Shown here in pieces: positions 1 to 9,049 of a stretch of DNA of 64,000 nt (positions within the stretch are counted from its first letter, which is position 1; every line of letters begins with the position of its first letter). The stretch spans positions 1 to 64,000 of the forward strand of contig NZ_PJZF01000006.1 in NCBI RefSeq assembly GCF_002858675.1. The letters are read 5' to 3'. This stretch comes from Chimaeribacter californicus. GTDB lineage: Bacteria; Pseudomonadota; Gammaproteobacteria; Enterobacterales; Enterobacteriaceae. The notes beneath the pieces were generated by a model that saw only the letters and a list, made by a program, of their open reading frames with translations, did not search any database and was not told the DNA's origin. The position numbers and the translations under genes were made by a program.

Positions 1-50
1 TGCTTACCTCTCTCTGACCCGGCGACGTGTTGGTCGTTGTTCCCGGTCAG

Positions 51-110
51 TGGAGGCGCATTATAGGGAGTTCCTGACAGGCTGCAACCCCTAAATTCAA
101 AAAATTATTC
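51..110 (-). promoter_or_regulatory. rRNA operon P1 promoter pointing out of the window
   Basis: Read on the minus strand there is a -35 TTGCAG (82-87), a 16-bp spacer and a perfect -10 TATAAT (60-65), followed by GCGCC and a start-site A near position 51. The short spacer, the GC-rich discriminator and the AT-rich tract upstream of the -35 (88-110, an UP-element candidate) are hallmarks of enterobacterial rrn P1 promoters, and the following bases resemble the E. coli rrn leader. In E. coli rrnC lies next to yieP in the same relative orientation. The 16S gene itself is outside the window, so its presence is inferred. Confidence 0.88.
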
Positions 111-202
111 AACCGACGAATGTTTAACCAAAGCGCGGTTTAAACCGGCAATTTCCTGCTTTTTATTCCTTTCCGGGGCCGGTTTTGCTCATAATCGCTA
201 AA

Positions 203-215
203 GTACAAGCTGTAC
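203..215. promoter_or_regulatory. Candidate GntR-type operator upstream of yieP
   Basis: GTACAAGCTGTAC has 5-bp inverted arms (GTACA/TGTAC) around a 3-bp centre and ends 26 bp before the yieP ATG. GntR/FadR-family proteins often bind short GT-AC dyads and autoregulate. Assignment to YieP is inference from position and symmetry only. Confidence 0.4.
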
Positions 216-241
216 CGTAGCCGCTATTCAGGACAACCATC

Positions 242-931
242 ATGCCGATTAATGCGCAGCAACAAGCTGCCCAGCGCAATCTTTCCTACCTTCTCGCAGA
301 GAAAATCGCTCAACAGCTGCTGTCAGGGCATTATAAAGAAGGGAGTATCCTGCCGGGCGAAATGGAACTGGCGGGAATCTATAGCGTCAGCCGTACTGCG
401 GTACGCGAAGCGATTAAGATCCTGGCCGCTAAAGGCATGGTCTTGCCGCGTCCGCGTATTGGCACGCGTGTTATGCAGCAAACCAACTGGAATTTTCTCG
501 ATCAGGAGTTACTGGCATGGTGGATGAACCGGGAGAACAGTAATGAAGTGATGCAGCATTTCCTTATTATGCGCACGTCATTGGAACCTCAGGCCTGCTT
601 TCTGGCTGCTACGCAGGCCACCCCGGAACAGAAGCATCAACTCTCTCTCTATATGGGGGAGATGCGGGCGCTGGATGAAGTGTTCGATCGTGAACGGTGG
701 ATTACGGTGGACGGCCAGTTCCACCGGTTGATCTATGAAGCCAGCGCCAACCCATTCCTGACGTCATTTGCCAATTTATTCAGCTCGGTCTATCACCGGT
801 ATTTCCAAACGATAACCGGAAATGAAGTCATTAAACTGCACCACCACCACGCTATTGTCTCGGCTATCCTGGCATCGGATGGCCCGGCGGCACGTTCAGC
901 CTGCCTGGCACTGTTGACGGATGCCGGCTGA
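242..931 (+). CDS. yieP: GntR/FadR-family transcriptional regulator YieP
   Basis: A 229-residue DNA-binding regulator. The N-terminal winged helix-turn-helix spans about residues 15-80, with SRTAVREAIKILAAKGMV as the recognition region, and an alpha-helical FCD ligand-binding domain covers about 90-220. The run PRPRIGTRVMQQTNWNFLDQ is very close to E. coli YieP, and the position beside an rrn promoter is the same as in E. coli. The targets of YieP are poorly known. It is convergent with rbsR: its TGA is immediately followed by the rbsR stop with no spacer (TGATCA, 929-934), because hsrA, which separates these genes in E. coli, is absent. I see no terminator between them. A GTACA/TGTAC dyad upstream may be an autoregulatory site. 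Confidence 0.9.
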   Translation: MPINAQQQAAQRNLSYLLAEKIAQQLLSGHYKEGSILPGEMELAGIYSVSRTAVREAIKILAAKGMVLPRPRIGTRVMQQTNWNFLDQELLAWWMNRENSNEVMQHFLIMRTSLEPQACFLAATQATPEQKHQLSLYMGEMRALDEVFDRERWITVDGQFHRLIYEASANPFLTSFANLFSSVYHRYFQTITGNEVIKLHHHHAIVSAILASDGPAARSACLALLTDAG

Positions 932-1933
932 TCAGCGGGCGCTGACGGAATCACGGACACGCAATTCCGGGGTCAATACCAATATCTGGGGTTCTGCCGC
1001 AGGATTAGTCAACCGGTGTAACAGCGTATCAATCGCCAGTTCGCCCAGATCATCTTTAGGTTGATGCACAGTAGTTAACGGCGGTGTCATATATTGCGCC
1101 AGTTCAATATCGTCATACCCGATCACTGCCATATCCGCCGGAATCGTCAGGCCATGCTGATAAAGTGCCTGATACACGCCGACCGCCATCGCATCATTGC
1201 TGGTAAAGACGGCTTCCGGCGGGTGCGGCAAGGCCAGAAGTTGTGACATGGCGGTCATACCGCCCTGGAATTCGAAATCACTATAGATGATGTACTCTTC
1301 CGGTACCGGCAGGCCCGCCTGTTGCATCGCACGCTGGAAACCCGCCAGCCGCGCCCGGGCCGGGGTTTTATCCTGCGGCCCGGCGATGCAGGCGATACGC
1401 TGGTAACCCTGGCTGAGCAGGTAGCGCGTCGCCATTTCTCCGCCCAGCAGCGAGTTATCCTGAATGATGTCGTTGGCATCCCCGAAGGGTGCCCAGTCCA
1501 TCATGACAATCGGCAGTGAAGGGTAGCGGCGCAGGGCGTCCTGAGAGGGAATGTGTGTTTCTGTGCACATCAGCAGTAAGCCATCAACGCGCTTTTGCAG
1601 CAGCATTTCCAGGTTACGGTTCATGCGCTCCACATCACCCTCGGTATTACAGATAATCAGGCTGTAGCCGCGTTCATAACAACTGCGCTCAACCCCCCGC
1701 ACCAGCTCCGCATAAAACGGGTTGCTGCTGGCGGTCAGCAGCATACCAATAGTATGGGTCTGATTAATCTTCAGGCTACGCGCCAGAGCGGAAGGGGCAT
1801 AATTCAGTGTTTCAATTGCCACCAGCACTTTTTCACGGATGCTGTCACTGACAAAACGGTTGTTATTAATGACGTGAGAGACGGTTGAGGTAGAAACGCC
1901 CGCCAGCCGGGCGACATCTTTCATTGTGGCCAA
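932..1933 (-). CDS. rbsR: Ribose operon repressor RbsR (LacI family)
   Basis: A 333-residue LacI/GalR repressor. The N-terminal helix-turn-helix and hinge ([20 protein letters not shown], residues 4-23, then about 24-60) precede a periplasmic-binding-protein-like effector domain (about 62-330) that in E. coli RbsR binds ribose. It is the last gene of rbsDACBKR; its ATG lies 3 bp after the rbsK stop, so it is probably translationally coupled. Two palindromes upstream of rbsD fit its expected operators. Length is close to E. coli RbsR (330). The stop codon abuts that of convergent yieP, so transcripts of the two genes may overlap. Confidence 0.95.
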   Translation of the reverse strand: MATMKDVARLAGVSTSTVSHVINNNRFVSDSIREKVLVAIETLNYAPSALARSLKINQTHTIGMLLTASSNPFYAELVRGVERSCYERGYSLIICNTEGDVERMNRNLEMLLQKRVDGLLLMCTETHIPSQDALRRYPSLPIVMMDWAPFGDANDIIQDNSLLGGEMATRYLLSQGYQRIACIAGPQDKTPARARLAGFQRAMQQAGLPVPEEYIIYSDFEFQGGMTAMSQLLALPHPPEAVFTSNDAMAVGVYQALYQHGLTIPADMAVIGYDDIELAQYMTPPLTTVHQPKDDLGELAIDTLLHRLTNPAAEPQILVLTPELRVRDSVSAR

Positions 1934-1936
1934 ACA

Positions 1937-2863
1937 TCACCCCTGTTGTTGTAAGAAGGCATCAATTTCATTACGCCACGGGACGGAAGGCTGGGCACCC
2001 GGCCGGGTGACGGCAATCGCTGCCGCAGCATGAGCGAAGCGTACAGCTTCAGCCATAGGTTGCTGCTCAAGCAACGCGGTTATCAGTGCGCCATTAAAGG
2101 TGTCACCGGCGGCAATGGTGTCCACGGCATCCACACGGAAGCCGGGAATACGCTGCCCTGCTCCTTTTTCACTTAACCAGACGCCACGACTGCCCAGCGT
2201 AATCAGCACGTTTGCCACGCCTTTATCATGCAACCAGGCGGCTGCGCGGGCAGCGTCGTCATCGTTACTGACAGTGATACCAGTGAGTGCCTCGGCTTCG
2301 GTTTCATTGGGCGTAATCATATCAACGCAGGCCAGTAACGCATCCGGCAGGGCACAAGCCGGAGCGGGGTTGAGCACCACGCGGGTCTGATGCGCTTTCG
2401 CCAGTTTCGCGGCTGCCATCACTGTATCAAGGGGAGATTCCAGTTGCATCAGCAGCGCCGAGGCATCGGCCACCTCTTGTTGATAGCGGGAAAGGGTGTC
2501 GGGCGTCAGGGCAGCATTGGCACCGGCATGAATACCGATCACATTCTCCCCCTCGCCGTTAACCATAATCAGCGCCACGCCGGTGGTGGTATCAGGCACA
2601 ACCTCAACCGGCCGGACATCAATATTGTCAGCGGCCAGCTGCTGCCGGACACGCTCGCCAATATCATCCGCCCCAACACAGGCAATAAAGGTAATATCCG
2701 CGCCACTGCGCCCGGCCGCGACGGCCTGGTTCGCCCCTTTGCCGCCAAAGGCGACCTGATACTGGGAACCGATCACCGTTTCACCGGGACGCGGGAAATG
2801 TGCCGTATTCAGAATATGATCGGCATTGATACTGCCGAGCACCACTAGCTTGCCTTTCTTCAT
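1937..2863 (-). CDS. rbsK: Ribokinase RbsK
   Basis: Phosphorylates D-ribose to ribose 5-phosphate with ATP in the cytoplasm (PfkB carbohydrate kinase family). The 308-residue product shows the PfkB signatures: substrate-binding GSINADH near residue 10, GGKGANQA near 42, and the C-terminal DTIAAGDTFNGAL with the catalytic Asp and anion hole near 250. I chose the ATG at 2863 because MKKGKLVVLGSINADH aligns with the E. coli N-terminus and AGGAAG lies just upstream; an in-frame ATG at 2923 would add 20 unconserved residues. The gene follows rbsB after an 80-bp gap containing a GC-rich hairpin, and rbsR follows after 3 bp. Confidence 0.96.
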   Translation of the reverse strand: MKKGKLVVLGSINADHILNTAHFPRPGETVIGSQYQVAFGGKGANQAVAAGRSGADITFIACVGADDIGERVRQQLAADNIDVRPVEVVPDTTTGVALIMVNGEGENVIGIHAGANAALTPDTLSRYQQEVADASALLMQLESPLDTVMAAAKLAKAHQTRVVLNPAPACALPDALLACVDMITPNETEAEALTGITVSNDDDAARAAAWLHDKGVANVLITLGSRGVWLSEKGAGQRIPGFRVDAVDTIAAGDTFNGALITALLEQQPMAEAVRFAHAAAAIAVTRPGAQPSVPWRNEIDAFLQQQG

Positions 2864-2891
2864 CGCTGTTCTTCCTGAGCCCGTCTCTGGT

Positions 2892-2921
2892 AAAAGCGCG
2901 CCGCCCTGGTTGCGGCGGCGC
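2892..2921 (-). terminator. Intra-operon hairpin between rbsB and rbsK
   Basis: On the minus strand GCGCCGCC (2921-2914) pairs with GGCGGCGC (2905-2898) across an 8-nt loop and is followed shortly by TTTT. The strong stem with a short U-run suggests an attenuator or 3'-end stabiliser that keeps the abundant binding protein RbsB in excess over RbsK and RbsR. The role is inferred. Confidence 0.6.
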
Positions 2922-2943
2922 ATTGTCCTGGATACCCGCAGGT

Positions 2944-3831
2944 TTATTGCGTAACCAGCGACAAATCAACCGGATTGATCGCCGCGACCTTTTCGCCCTT
3001 CAGCACTTTATCTGCGGTCTGCACGCCGATCACCCCGATTTGATCAGGACGCTGTGCCACGGTCGCCGCCAGTTTGCCGCCCTGAACGGCTTTAATGCCG
3101 TCAGCCGTGCCGTCGAACCCGACGATCAGCACATCACTTTTGCCGGCCGTTTGCAGGGCACGCAGCGCGCCGAGTGCCATTTCATCATTCTGTGCGAATA
3201 CCGCCTGCACATCCGGGTGGGCTGTCAGCAGGTTCTGCATCACGTTCAGCCCTTTGGTGCGGTCGAAATCGGCCGGCTGGCTGGCCAGCAGGGTAAAGTG
3301 GTTCTTCTCCTGCGCCTGTTTGAAGCCTTCGCCGCGTTCACGCGCCACTGACGTCCCGGCGATGCCCTGCAATTCGATTACCTTAGCGCCATTGCCCAGT
3401 TTTTTGGCAATAAACTCCCCGGCCATTGCGCCACCGGCGCGGTTGTCAGAAGCGATATGGCTGACGACGGTGCCATGGGTCGCCACACGGTCGAGGGTAA
3501 TCACCGGAATATTGGCCTGATTCGCCATTTTCACCGCATTGCCGACAGCATCGGAGTCGGTTGGGTTAATCAGCATCAGTTTAGTGCCGCGCACGGTCAG
3601 GTCTTGTACGTTGGCCAGCTCTTTCGCCGGGTTGTTTTGTGAATCCAGCACCACCAGGTTATAGCCCAGTTTATCGGCCTCTTTTTGCGCGCCCTCTTTC
3701 ATGGAAACAAAGAAGGGGTTATTCAGGGTAGAGACCACCAGCGCCAGGGTATCTTTTGCCAGTGCATTCGTACTGAAGGTGGCGGTCAGCGCAACCGCAG
3801 AGACCAGCGTAGCCAATTTTTTCATCATCAT
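2944..3831 (-). CDS. rbsB: Ribose-binding periplasmic protein RbsB
   Basis: High-affinity D-ribose receptor of the RbsABC importer; in E. coli it also presents ribose to the chemoreceptor Trg. The 295-residue precursor has a Sec signal peptide ([10 protein letters not shown]..., hydrophobic core, cleavage predicted after ALA at residue 25) and the type I periplasmic sugar-binding fold: [16 protein letters not shown] at the mature N-terminus, hinge-region ITLDR near 117, and [11 protein letters not shown] near 215. Start choice: the first of three ATGs (MMMKK) matches the E. coli start MNMKK, with AAGGA upstream. It lies 32 bp after rbsC and is followed by a GC-rich hairpin. Confidence 0.96.
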   Translation of the reverse strand: MMMKKLATLVSAVALTATFSTNALAKDTLALVVSTLNNPFFVSMKEGAQKEADKLGYNLVVLDSQNNPAKELANVQDLTVRGTKLMLINPTDSDAVGNAVKMANQANIPVITLDRVATHGTVVSHIASDNRAGGAMAGEFIAKKLGNGAKVIELQGIAGTSVARERGEGFKQAQEKNHFTLLASQPADFDRTKGLNVMQNLLTAHPDVQAVFAQNDEMALGALRALQTAGKSDVLIVGFDGTADGIKAVQGGKLAATVAQRPDQIGVIGVQTADKVLKGEKVAAINPVDLSLVTQ

Positions 3832-3863
3832 GGTAAGCGTCCTTTAAAAAGGTAATCGGAAAA

Positions 3864-4832
3864 TTATTTGCTGCTTTTGTTATCCACCAGTACCGCCAGC
3901 AGGATCACCACGGCTTTAACGATCATCTGGTAGTAAGAAGAGACGCCGAGCAGATTCAGCCCGTTATTCAGGAACCCGAGGATCAGCGCGCCAATCAGCG
4001 TGCCGACGATTCGCCCTTTGCCGCCGGCCAGGCTGGTGCCGCCCAGCACCACGGCCGCAATCGCATCCAGCTCATAACCTGTCCCTGCCGTAGGCTGTGC
4101 CGAGGAGAGGCGCGCCACTTCGATCAGGCCGGCCAGCGCGGAAAGCAGGCCGCTCAGTCCATAGACGATGATTTTGACTTTATTGACGCTGATGCCGGAA
4201 AGACGGGTCGCCGCTTCATTCCCGCCCAGCGCATAGATGTAACGCCCCAGGCGGGTGTGATGCAGCATGTACCAAGCGGCGAGAAATACTACCGCCATCA
4301 GCCAGACCGGCGTCGGGACGCCAAGCGGGCGGCCGATGCCGAGCCAGCCAAAAGTGTCTGCCACCCCGGAGAAGCCGGTATTTACCGGGCTGCCGTTGGT
4401 GTAGACCATCGTCACGCCGCGCAGCAGCAACATCATCACCAGGGTGGCGATAAATGCCTGCACCTTGCCCTTTGCCACAATCACCCCGGTACCGGCACCA
4501 ATCAGTGCTCCCAGCCCCAGTGCAGCGGCTCCGGCCAGGAAGGCGTTGGTCTCCATACCCACCAGCGAGGCCGCCACCGCGCCGGTCAGCGCCAGCAGAG
4601 ACCCGACAGACAAATCAATGCCGGAGGTGAGGATCACCAGCGTCATGCCCACGGCCATAATGGCGTTGACGGAGGTCTGCTGCAGGATGTTGAACAGATT
4701 ATTCAGGCTGAAGAAGTTCGGGCTCATTGATGACACCACGGCGATCAGCACCGCCAGCGCAATCAGTGACTTCTGCTCCAGCCACCAGGCTTTGTTGAAC
4801 CAGCGCTTGGCCGGCAATACGTGACTACTCAT
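3864..4832 (-). CDS. rbsC: Ribose ABC transporter permease RbsC
   Basis: Inner-membrane channel subunit of the ribose importer, 322 residues (E. coli 321). Many hydrophobic helices are visible, beginning at about residues 21-40. The family signature [22 protein letters not shown] is near residue 65, and [19 protein letters not shown] near 265 is the cytoplasmic loop region typical of BPD_transp_2 permeases. Its start overlaps the end of rbsA by 8 bp, indicating translational coupling, and rbsB follows. Confidence 0.96.
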   Translation of the reverse strand: MSSHVLPAKRWFNKAWWLEQKSLIALAVLIAVVSSMSPNFFSLNNLFNILQQTSVNAIMAVGMTLVILTSGIDLSVGSLLALTGAVAASLVGMETNAFLAGAAALGLGALIGAGTGVIVAKGKVQAFIATLVMMLLLRGVTMVYTNGSPVNTGFSGVADTFGWLGIGRPLGVPTPVWLMAVVFLAAWYMLHHTRLGRYIYALGGNEAATRLSGISVNKVKIIVYGLSGLLSALAGLIEVARLSSAQPTAGTGYELDAIAAVVLGGTSLAGGKGRIVGTLIGALILGFLNNGLNLLGVSSYYQMIVKAVVILLAVLVDNKSSK

Positions 4833-6342
4833 GAGTTAATTCCTGTGTTGCGCCATAGAGTTTGCCGACGGCGGCTGCCATCAGCACTTCCTGGGTCGCC
4901 TGTTCGCGGGTGAATTCGCCACTGATGCGCCCTTCATGCATCACCAGGATGCGATCGCTCATGCCCATCACTTCCGGCATATCGGAAGAGACAAGAATGA
5001 TGCTGAGGCCATCCTGCTTAAACTGGTTGATAAGCTGGTAGATCTCTTTCTTGGCGCCGACATCAACGCCGCGGGTCGGCTCATCCAGAATCAGCACCTT
5101 TGGCCGGGTCATCAGGCCGCGGGCAATCGCCACTTTTTGCTGGTTGCCGCCGGAGAGCAGGCCGATCGGCTGTTCCATGGAGGGGGTTTTGATATTGAAC
5201 AAGCGGATAAAGTCACTGACTGCCTGCTGCTCATCGGCATGGCGCAGCCGCCCGACCTCTTTGCTGAAATAGCGCAGCGCGGTCAGGGACATGTTCTCTT
5301 TAACGGACATGCCGAGCACCAGCCCGTCATGTTTGCGGTCTTCGGAGATATAGACGATGCCGTTGGCCAGCCCTTCCTGGGGGGAACGGGCCGTGACGTC
5401 ACGCCCGTCGATCTCCACGGAACCGCCAACGCGGGGCAGGGCGCCATACAGCACTTTCATCAACTCGGTGCGGCCTGCCCCCATTAAACCGGAAACGCCG
5501 AGGATCTCACCGCGATGCAGGGCAAAGCTGACCCGCTCCACGCCCGGCCCACTAAGATTACGTACCCGCATGCGGCATTCGCCCTGGGGTAAGATCAGCC
5601 GGGGATATTGGTCTTCCAGTTTGCGGCCGACCATCATCTCAATCAGCGAATCTTCATCCAGCGCACTCACCGCACGCTCCGCGATAAACTGCCCGTCACG
5701 GAACACCGTAACGTCATCGCAAATGTCGAAGATCTCTTTCATCCGGTGAGAGATATACACAATGCCGCACCCCTGTGCGCGCAACTCACGGATCACGCTG
5801 AACAAGGAGGCCGTTTCGGTATCGGTCAGGGCATCGGTGGGCTCGTCCATGATGATGACGCGGGAGTCAAAGCTCAGCACCTTGGCGATTTCCACCATTT
5901 GCTGATCGCCAATCGACAGGTCCCCCACCAGCCGGTCACTGCGATGGCGCACATTGAGCCGTGCCAGCAACTTGCCGGCTTCAGCGTGCATTTTCTTCCA
6001 ATCGATGCCACCGAACCGGTTTACAAACTCGCGGCCTAAAAAGATGTTTTCGGCAATGGTGAGCTGGGGGATCAGGTTAAGTTCCTGATGGATGATGCCG
6101 ATCCCCGCTTCCTGCGAGGCTTTCGGCCCGGCGAATACCGTTTCTTTCCCCAGGAATTTCAGGCTGCCGGCTTCTTTCTGGTAGATGCCGGTCAGCACTT
6201 TCATCATGGTGGATTTACCCGCCCCATTCTCCCCGACCAGCGCCATCACGCGGCCGGGGTAGACCGAGAGCGCCGCACCCGACAGGGCTTTGACGCCGGG
6301 GAAGGATTTCTCAATGCCTTTTAGTTCCAGCAACGCTTGCAT
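4825..6342 (-). CDS. rbsA: Ribose ABC transporter ATPase RbsA
   Basis: Double-cassette ATPase of 505 residues that energises RbsC. Cassette 1 has Walker A GENGAGKS (about 37-44), a signature-like LSIGDQQ and Walker [10 protein letters not shown]. Cassette 2 has a degenerate Walker A ([10 protein letters not shown]) but an intact signature LSGGNQQK and Walker [11 protein letters not shown], the asymmetry usual for sugar ABC ATPases of this family. It follows rbsD after 9 bp and overlaps rbsC by 8 bp. Confidence 0.96.
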   Translation of the reverse strand: MQALLELKGIEKSFPGVKALSGAALSVYPGRVMALVGENGAGKSTMMKVLTGIYQKEAGSLKFLGKETVFAGPKASQEAGIGIIHQELNLIPQLTIAENIFLGREFVNRFGGIDWKKMHAEAGKLLARLNVRHRSDRLVGDLSIGDQQMVEIAKVLSFDSRVIIMDEPTDALTDTETASLFSVIRELRAQGCGIVYISHRMKEIFDICDDVTVFRDGQFIAERAVSALDEDSLIEMMVGRKLEDQYPRLILPQGECRMRVRNLSGPGVERVSFALHRGEILGVSGLMGAGRTELMKVLYGALPRVGGSVEIDGRDVTARSPQEGLANGIVYISEDRKHDGLVLGMSVKENMSLTALRYFSKEVGRLRHADEQQAVSDFIRLFNIKTPSMEQPIGLLSGGNQQKVAIARGLMTRPKVLILDEPTRGVDVGAKKEIYQLINQFKQDGLSIILVSSDMPEVMGMSDRILVMHEGRISGEFTREQATQEVLMAAAVGKLYGATQELTHE

Positions 6343-6351
6343 AAGGGGGCC

Positions 6352-6771
6352 TCAGAACGTCACGCCGGCACAGAGAATGACATTGGCATACGGCGAGCAC
6401 TCGCCGGTACGCACAATTGCCCGGCTCTGCGCGCTTTGGGTTTTGAATGCAGCATGAGGGATATAGCTAACCTCAATCGTGTTGCCCTGCCGCGCCTCCA
6501 GCTGTGCCAGATGTTCACACAGTTGCTGGTGAATCGCCGGGTTTTGCGCTTCCAGCTCTTCTGCCAGCAGCACGCGTTCTACCTGCATCTCCTGGGTGAC
6601 CACGTTCAGCACTGCCATAAACCCCGGCACGCCGTGGGTCAGCGCCAGATCAATGCGCTGTGTGGTGGCCGGGATCGGCAGCCCGGCATCGGCAATGACG
6701 ACCTGATCGGTATGCCCGAGTTTCGCAATCACATAAGAGAGTTCAGCATTCAGTAAGGCGGCTTTTTTCAT
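6352..6771 (-). CDS. rbsD: D-ribose pyranase RbsD
   Basis: Interconverts the pyranose and furanose forms of ribose so that ribokinase receives its substrate. The 139 residues equal the E. coli length. The catalytic-type His20 lies in [14 protein letters not shown], and GVTF is at the C-terminus. It is the first gene of rbsDACBKR, preceded by a sigma-70 promoter with a perfect 18-bp palindrome and a CRP-like site. Confidence 0.95.
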   Translation of the reverse strand: MKKAALLNAELSYVIAKLGHTDQVVIADAGLPIPATTQRIDLALTHGVPGFMAVLNVVTQEMQVERVLLAEELEAQNPAIHQQLCEHLAQLEARQGNTIEVSYIPHAAFKTQSAQSRAIVRTGECSPYANVILCAGVTF

Positions 6772-6784
6772 GGCTAGGCTCCGT

Positions 6785-6802
6785 CAGCGAAACGTTTCGC
6801 TG
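6785..6802. promoter_or_regulatory. RbsR operator 1 (perfect 18-bp palindrome)
   Basis: CAGCGAAACGTTTCGCTG is a perfect palindrome of the LacI-family type (CGAAACGTTTCG core) placed immediately downstream of the predicted rbsD -10, over the likely start site. It closely resembles the known E. coli rbs operator, so repression by RbsR in the absence of ribose is expected. Confidence 0.85.
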
Positions 6803-6807
6803 CCAGC

Positions 6808-6835
6808 AGTGTAAAAAAACCGCGGAAGAAGGCAA
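6808..6835 (-). promoter_or_regulatory. rbsD promoter (sigma-70)
   Basis: On the minus strand, -35 TTGCCT (6835-6830), a 16-bp spacer and -10 TACACT (6813-6808). The start would be near 6800, inside operator 1. The CRP-like site is centred at about 6861.5, near -61, a classic class I activation position; that spacing supports the promoter call. Confidence 0.65.
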
Positions 6836-6850
6836 AAGGAAAGAGAGAGA

Positions 6851-6872
6851 AATGTGATCGCCATCGAAACGT
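6851..6872. promoter_or_regulatory. CRP-cAMP binding site upstream of rbsD
   Basis: AAATGTGATCGCCATCGAAA carries a perfect left half (AAATGTGATC) and a weaker right half. It is centred about 61 bp upstream of the predicted rbsD start and overlaps the second RbsR-like palindrome. Confidence 0.65.
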
Positions 6873-6880
6873 TTCGCTGG
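6864..6880. promoter_or_regulatory. Second RbsR-like operator
   Basis: TCGAAACGTTTCGCTG repeats the core of operator 1: a perfect 12-bp palindrome CGAAACGTTTCG at 6866-6877 plus the right flank GCTG. The two centres are 78 bp apart, a distance compatible with looping by a LacI-family repressor, and this copy overlaps the right half of the CRP site. Confidence 0.6.
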
Positions 6881-6895
6881 CAGGCCAGAAAGGCA

Positions 6896-6924
6896 AAGAA
6901 AAAGGGCTTCCGAAGAAGCCCTTT
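6896..6924 (-). terminator. kup rho-independent terminator
   Basis: On the minus strand AAAGGGCTTC-TTCG-GAAGCCCTTT: a perfect 10-bp stem closed by a C(UUCG)G tetraloop and followed by TTTCTTT, 4 bp after the kup stop codon. Confidence 0.9.
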
Positions 6925-6928
6925 ATTG

Positions 6929-8797
6929 TCAGATCTCGACCTGGGTACCGAGTTCAATCACCCGGTTCGGTGGGATCTCAAACTGATCCGGTGCCCGCAG
7001 GGCATTGCGGCTGAGCGTGACAAACAGTTTGCCGCGCAACCGGAGGTACCAGGGGCGTTTGCCCACAATCAACGATTCATGGGACATAAAGAAGGAAGTT
7101 TCCATCATCCGGCACGGCAGGCCTTCAAGGCCGCAGCGGTGGAAAATTTCCTCGACGTTAGGCGTCTCTTTAAATCCATAACTGGCGACCACACGCCAGA
7201 AGGTGGGCGAGAGCTGCTCAATGGCCACACGGCGGACGTTATGGACAAACGGCGCATCTTCCGTACGCAGGGTCAGCAACACCACACGCTCATGCAACAC
7301 CTTGTTGTGCTTGAGGTTGTGCAGCATGGCAAACGGGATGACATTCGTGGCGCGCGACATATAGACCGCGGTGCCCGGTACCCGTACCGGCGGCGATTTC
7401 TCCAGTGAGGCGATCATCGCGTCCAGGGAATTGCCGTGCTCATGCATACGGCGCAGCAGGCGGAACCGCTCGCTTTTCCAGGTCGTCATAATCACGAACA
7501 TCACCAGCCCCAGCATCAGCGGCAACCAACCACCGGAGAAGAGTTTGGTTGCGTTGGCAGCAAACATCGGCACATCAATTATCAGCAATACCACCATCAG
7601 CGCGCCTACCAACACCACGTTCCAGTGCCAGTTTTTCAGCGCTACGGTGCAGGAGAGGATACTGGTCAGCACCATGGTGCCGGTTACCGCAATACCATAT
7701 GCTGCGGCCAGGTTACTGGAGTGCTCAAAGCTGACGATCACGATCACCACCGCCACGTAGAGCGTCCAGTTAATCACCGGGATATAGATCTGCCCGGACT
7801 CCATTTCTGAGGTGTGAATAATGCGCATCGGCGGCAGATACCCCAGGCGCACCGCCTGGCGCGTCAGGGAGAATACGCCGGAGATCACCGCCTGCGAGGC
7901 GATAACCGTGGCCAGCGTCGCCAGGAGCATCAGCGGAATCAGCGCCCAGTCAGGTGCCAGCAGGAAGAACGGGTTCTTAATCGCTTCCGGGTTCTTCAGC
8001 AGCAGGGCGCCCTGGCCGAAGTAATTCAGTACCAGCGAGGGCAAGACCACACTGAACCATGCCAGACGAATCGGGAATTTCCCGAAGTGGCCCATATCGG
8101 CATACAGCGCCTCTACCCCGGTAATCGACAGCACCACCGCACCCAGCGCAAAGAACGAGGCGGCTTTGTGGGCCACAAAGAAGTTAATCGCCCAGGCGGG
8201 GTTCAGTGCCTGCAACACTTGTGGGTTATCCATAATGCTGCGCCCCCCCAGCACCGCCAGCGCCAGGAACCAGACCAGCATCACCGGGGCGAACAGTTTA
8301 CTGACGCTGCCGGTGCCGTGCTTCTGGATCATAAACAACAGCGTCAGCACGGCAATCGAACAGGGGACAATATAAGGGTCAAGCGACGGCGCCGCGATCT
8401 CCAGCCCCTCAATCGCAGACAACACCGACACGGCCGGCGTAATCACCACTTCGCCATAGAAGAAGCTGCCGCCAATCAACCCGAGGATCACCAGCACCGC
8501 CGTGGTACGGGCAGAGGTATTACGCCCCGCCAGTGACATCAATGTCAAAATCCCGCCTTCCCCGGCGTTATCAGCCCGCATGACATACGAAAGATATTTC
8601 AGGGAAACAATCAGGATCAGCATCCAGAAAATCAGGGAGAGAAACCCAAATACCACGTCGGGCTGAACGTCAAAACCATAATGGCCGGAAAAACACTCTC
8701 TTAAGGTATAGAGAGGGCTGGTACCAATATCACCGTAGACAACCCCGATAGCGGCCAGGGTCATGGCTGACAATGACTGTTTATGCTCTGTGCTCAT
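6929..8797 (-). CDS. kup: Low-affinity potassium transporter Kup
   Basis: Proton-coupled K+ (and Cs+) uptake protein of the inner membrane, HAK/KUP/KT family. The 622 residues equal the E. coli length. The N-terminal family signature [16 protein letters not shown] (about 15-30) and [14 protein letters not shown] lie in the membrane part (about 12 helices, to residue 450). The hydrophilic C-terminal cytoplasmic domain ends [18 protein letters not shown] as in E. coli. I took the ATG at 8797 (MSTEHKQSL) rather than one 24 bp upstream because it matches the conserved N-terminus. It is divergent from ravA and has its own UUCG-loop terminator. Confidence 0.96.
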   Translation of the reverse strand: MSTEHKQSLSAMTLAAIGVVYGDIGTSPLYTLRECFSGHYGFDVQPDVVFGFLSLIFWMLILIVSLKYLSYVMRADNAGEGGILTLMSLAGRNTSARTTAVLVILGLIGGSFFYGEVVITPAVSVLSAIEGLEIAAPSLDPYIVPCSIAVLTLLFMIQKHGTGSVSKLFAPVMLVWFLALAVLGGRSIMDNPQVLQALNPAWAINFFVAHKAASFFALGAVVLSITGVEALYADMGHFGKFPIRLAWFSVVLPSLVLNYFGQGALLLKNPEAIKNPFFLLAPDWALIPLMLLATLATVIASQAVISGVFSLTRQAVRLGYLPPMRIIHTSEMESGQIYIPVINWTLYVAVVIVIVSFEHSSNLAAAYGIAVTGTMVLTSILSCTVALKNWHWNVVLVGALMVVLLIIDVPMFAANATKLFSGGWLPLMLGLVMFVIMTTWKSERFRLLRRMHEHGNSLDAMIASLEKSPPVRVPGTAVYMSRATNVIPFAMLHNLKHNKVLHERVVLLTLRTEDAPFVHNVRRVAIEQLSPTFWRVVASYGFKETPNVEEIFHRCGLEGLPCRMMETSFFMSHESLIVGKRPWYLRLRGKLFVTLSRNALRAPDQFEIPPNRVIELGTQVEI

Positions 8798-9049
8798 AAC
8801 TCGTTTCTTTTGCTGGAACATCCATAAGCGACGCGTACGCTGATGCCGTTACGCCCACCCAAAACCGCACAGTATGCATGATTTAACATGATTGCCTATC
8901 CTTAAATGCCCGCCCACGACCGCGTGCCGGGATTTACTGATGATAGAAAATTACCGGGAATCAACAAGCTAACGCAGCAAAAAATAAGTGTGGATTATTC
9001 TTATACCGCAAACCAGAATGCGTTAACTGAAAGAAAACGAAGAGTAATC

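Noticed and set aside
8988-9000. DnaA-box-like TGTGGATTA upstream of ravA
   Set aside because: One mismatch to consensus, isolated and far from oriC; expected by chance in a window of this size.
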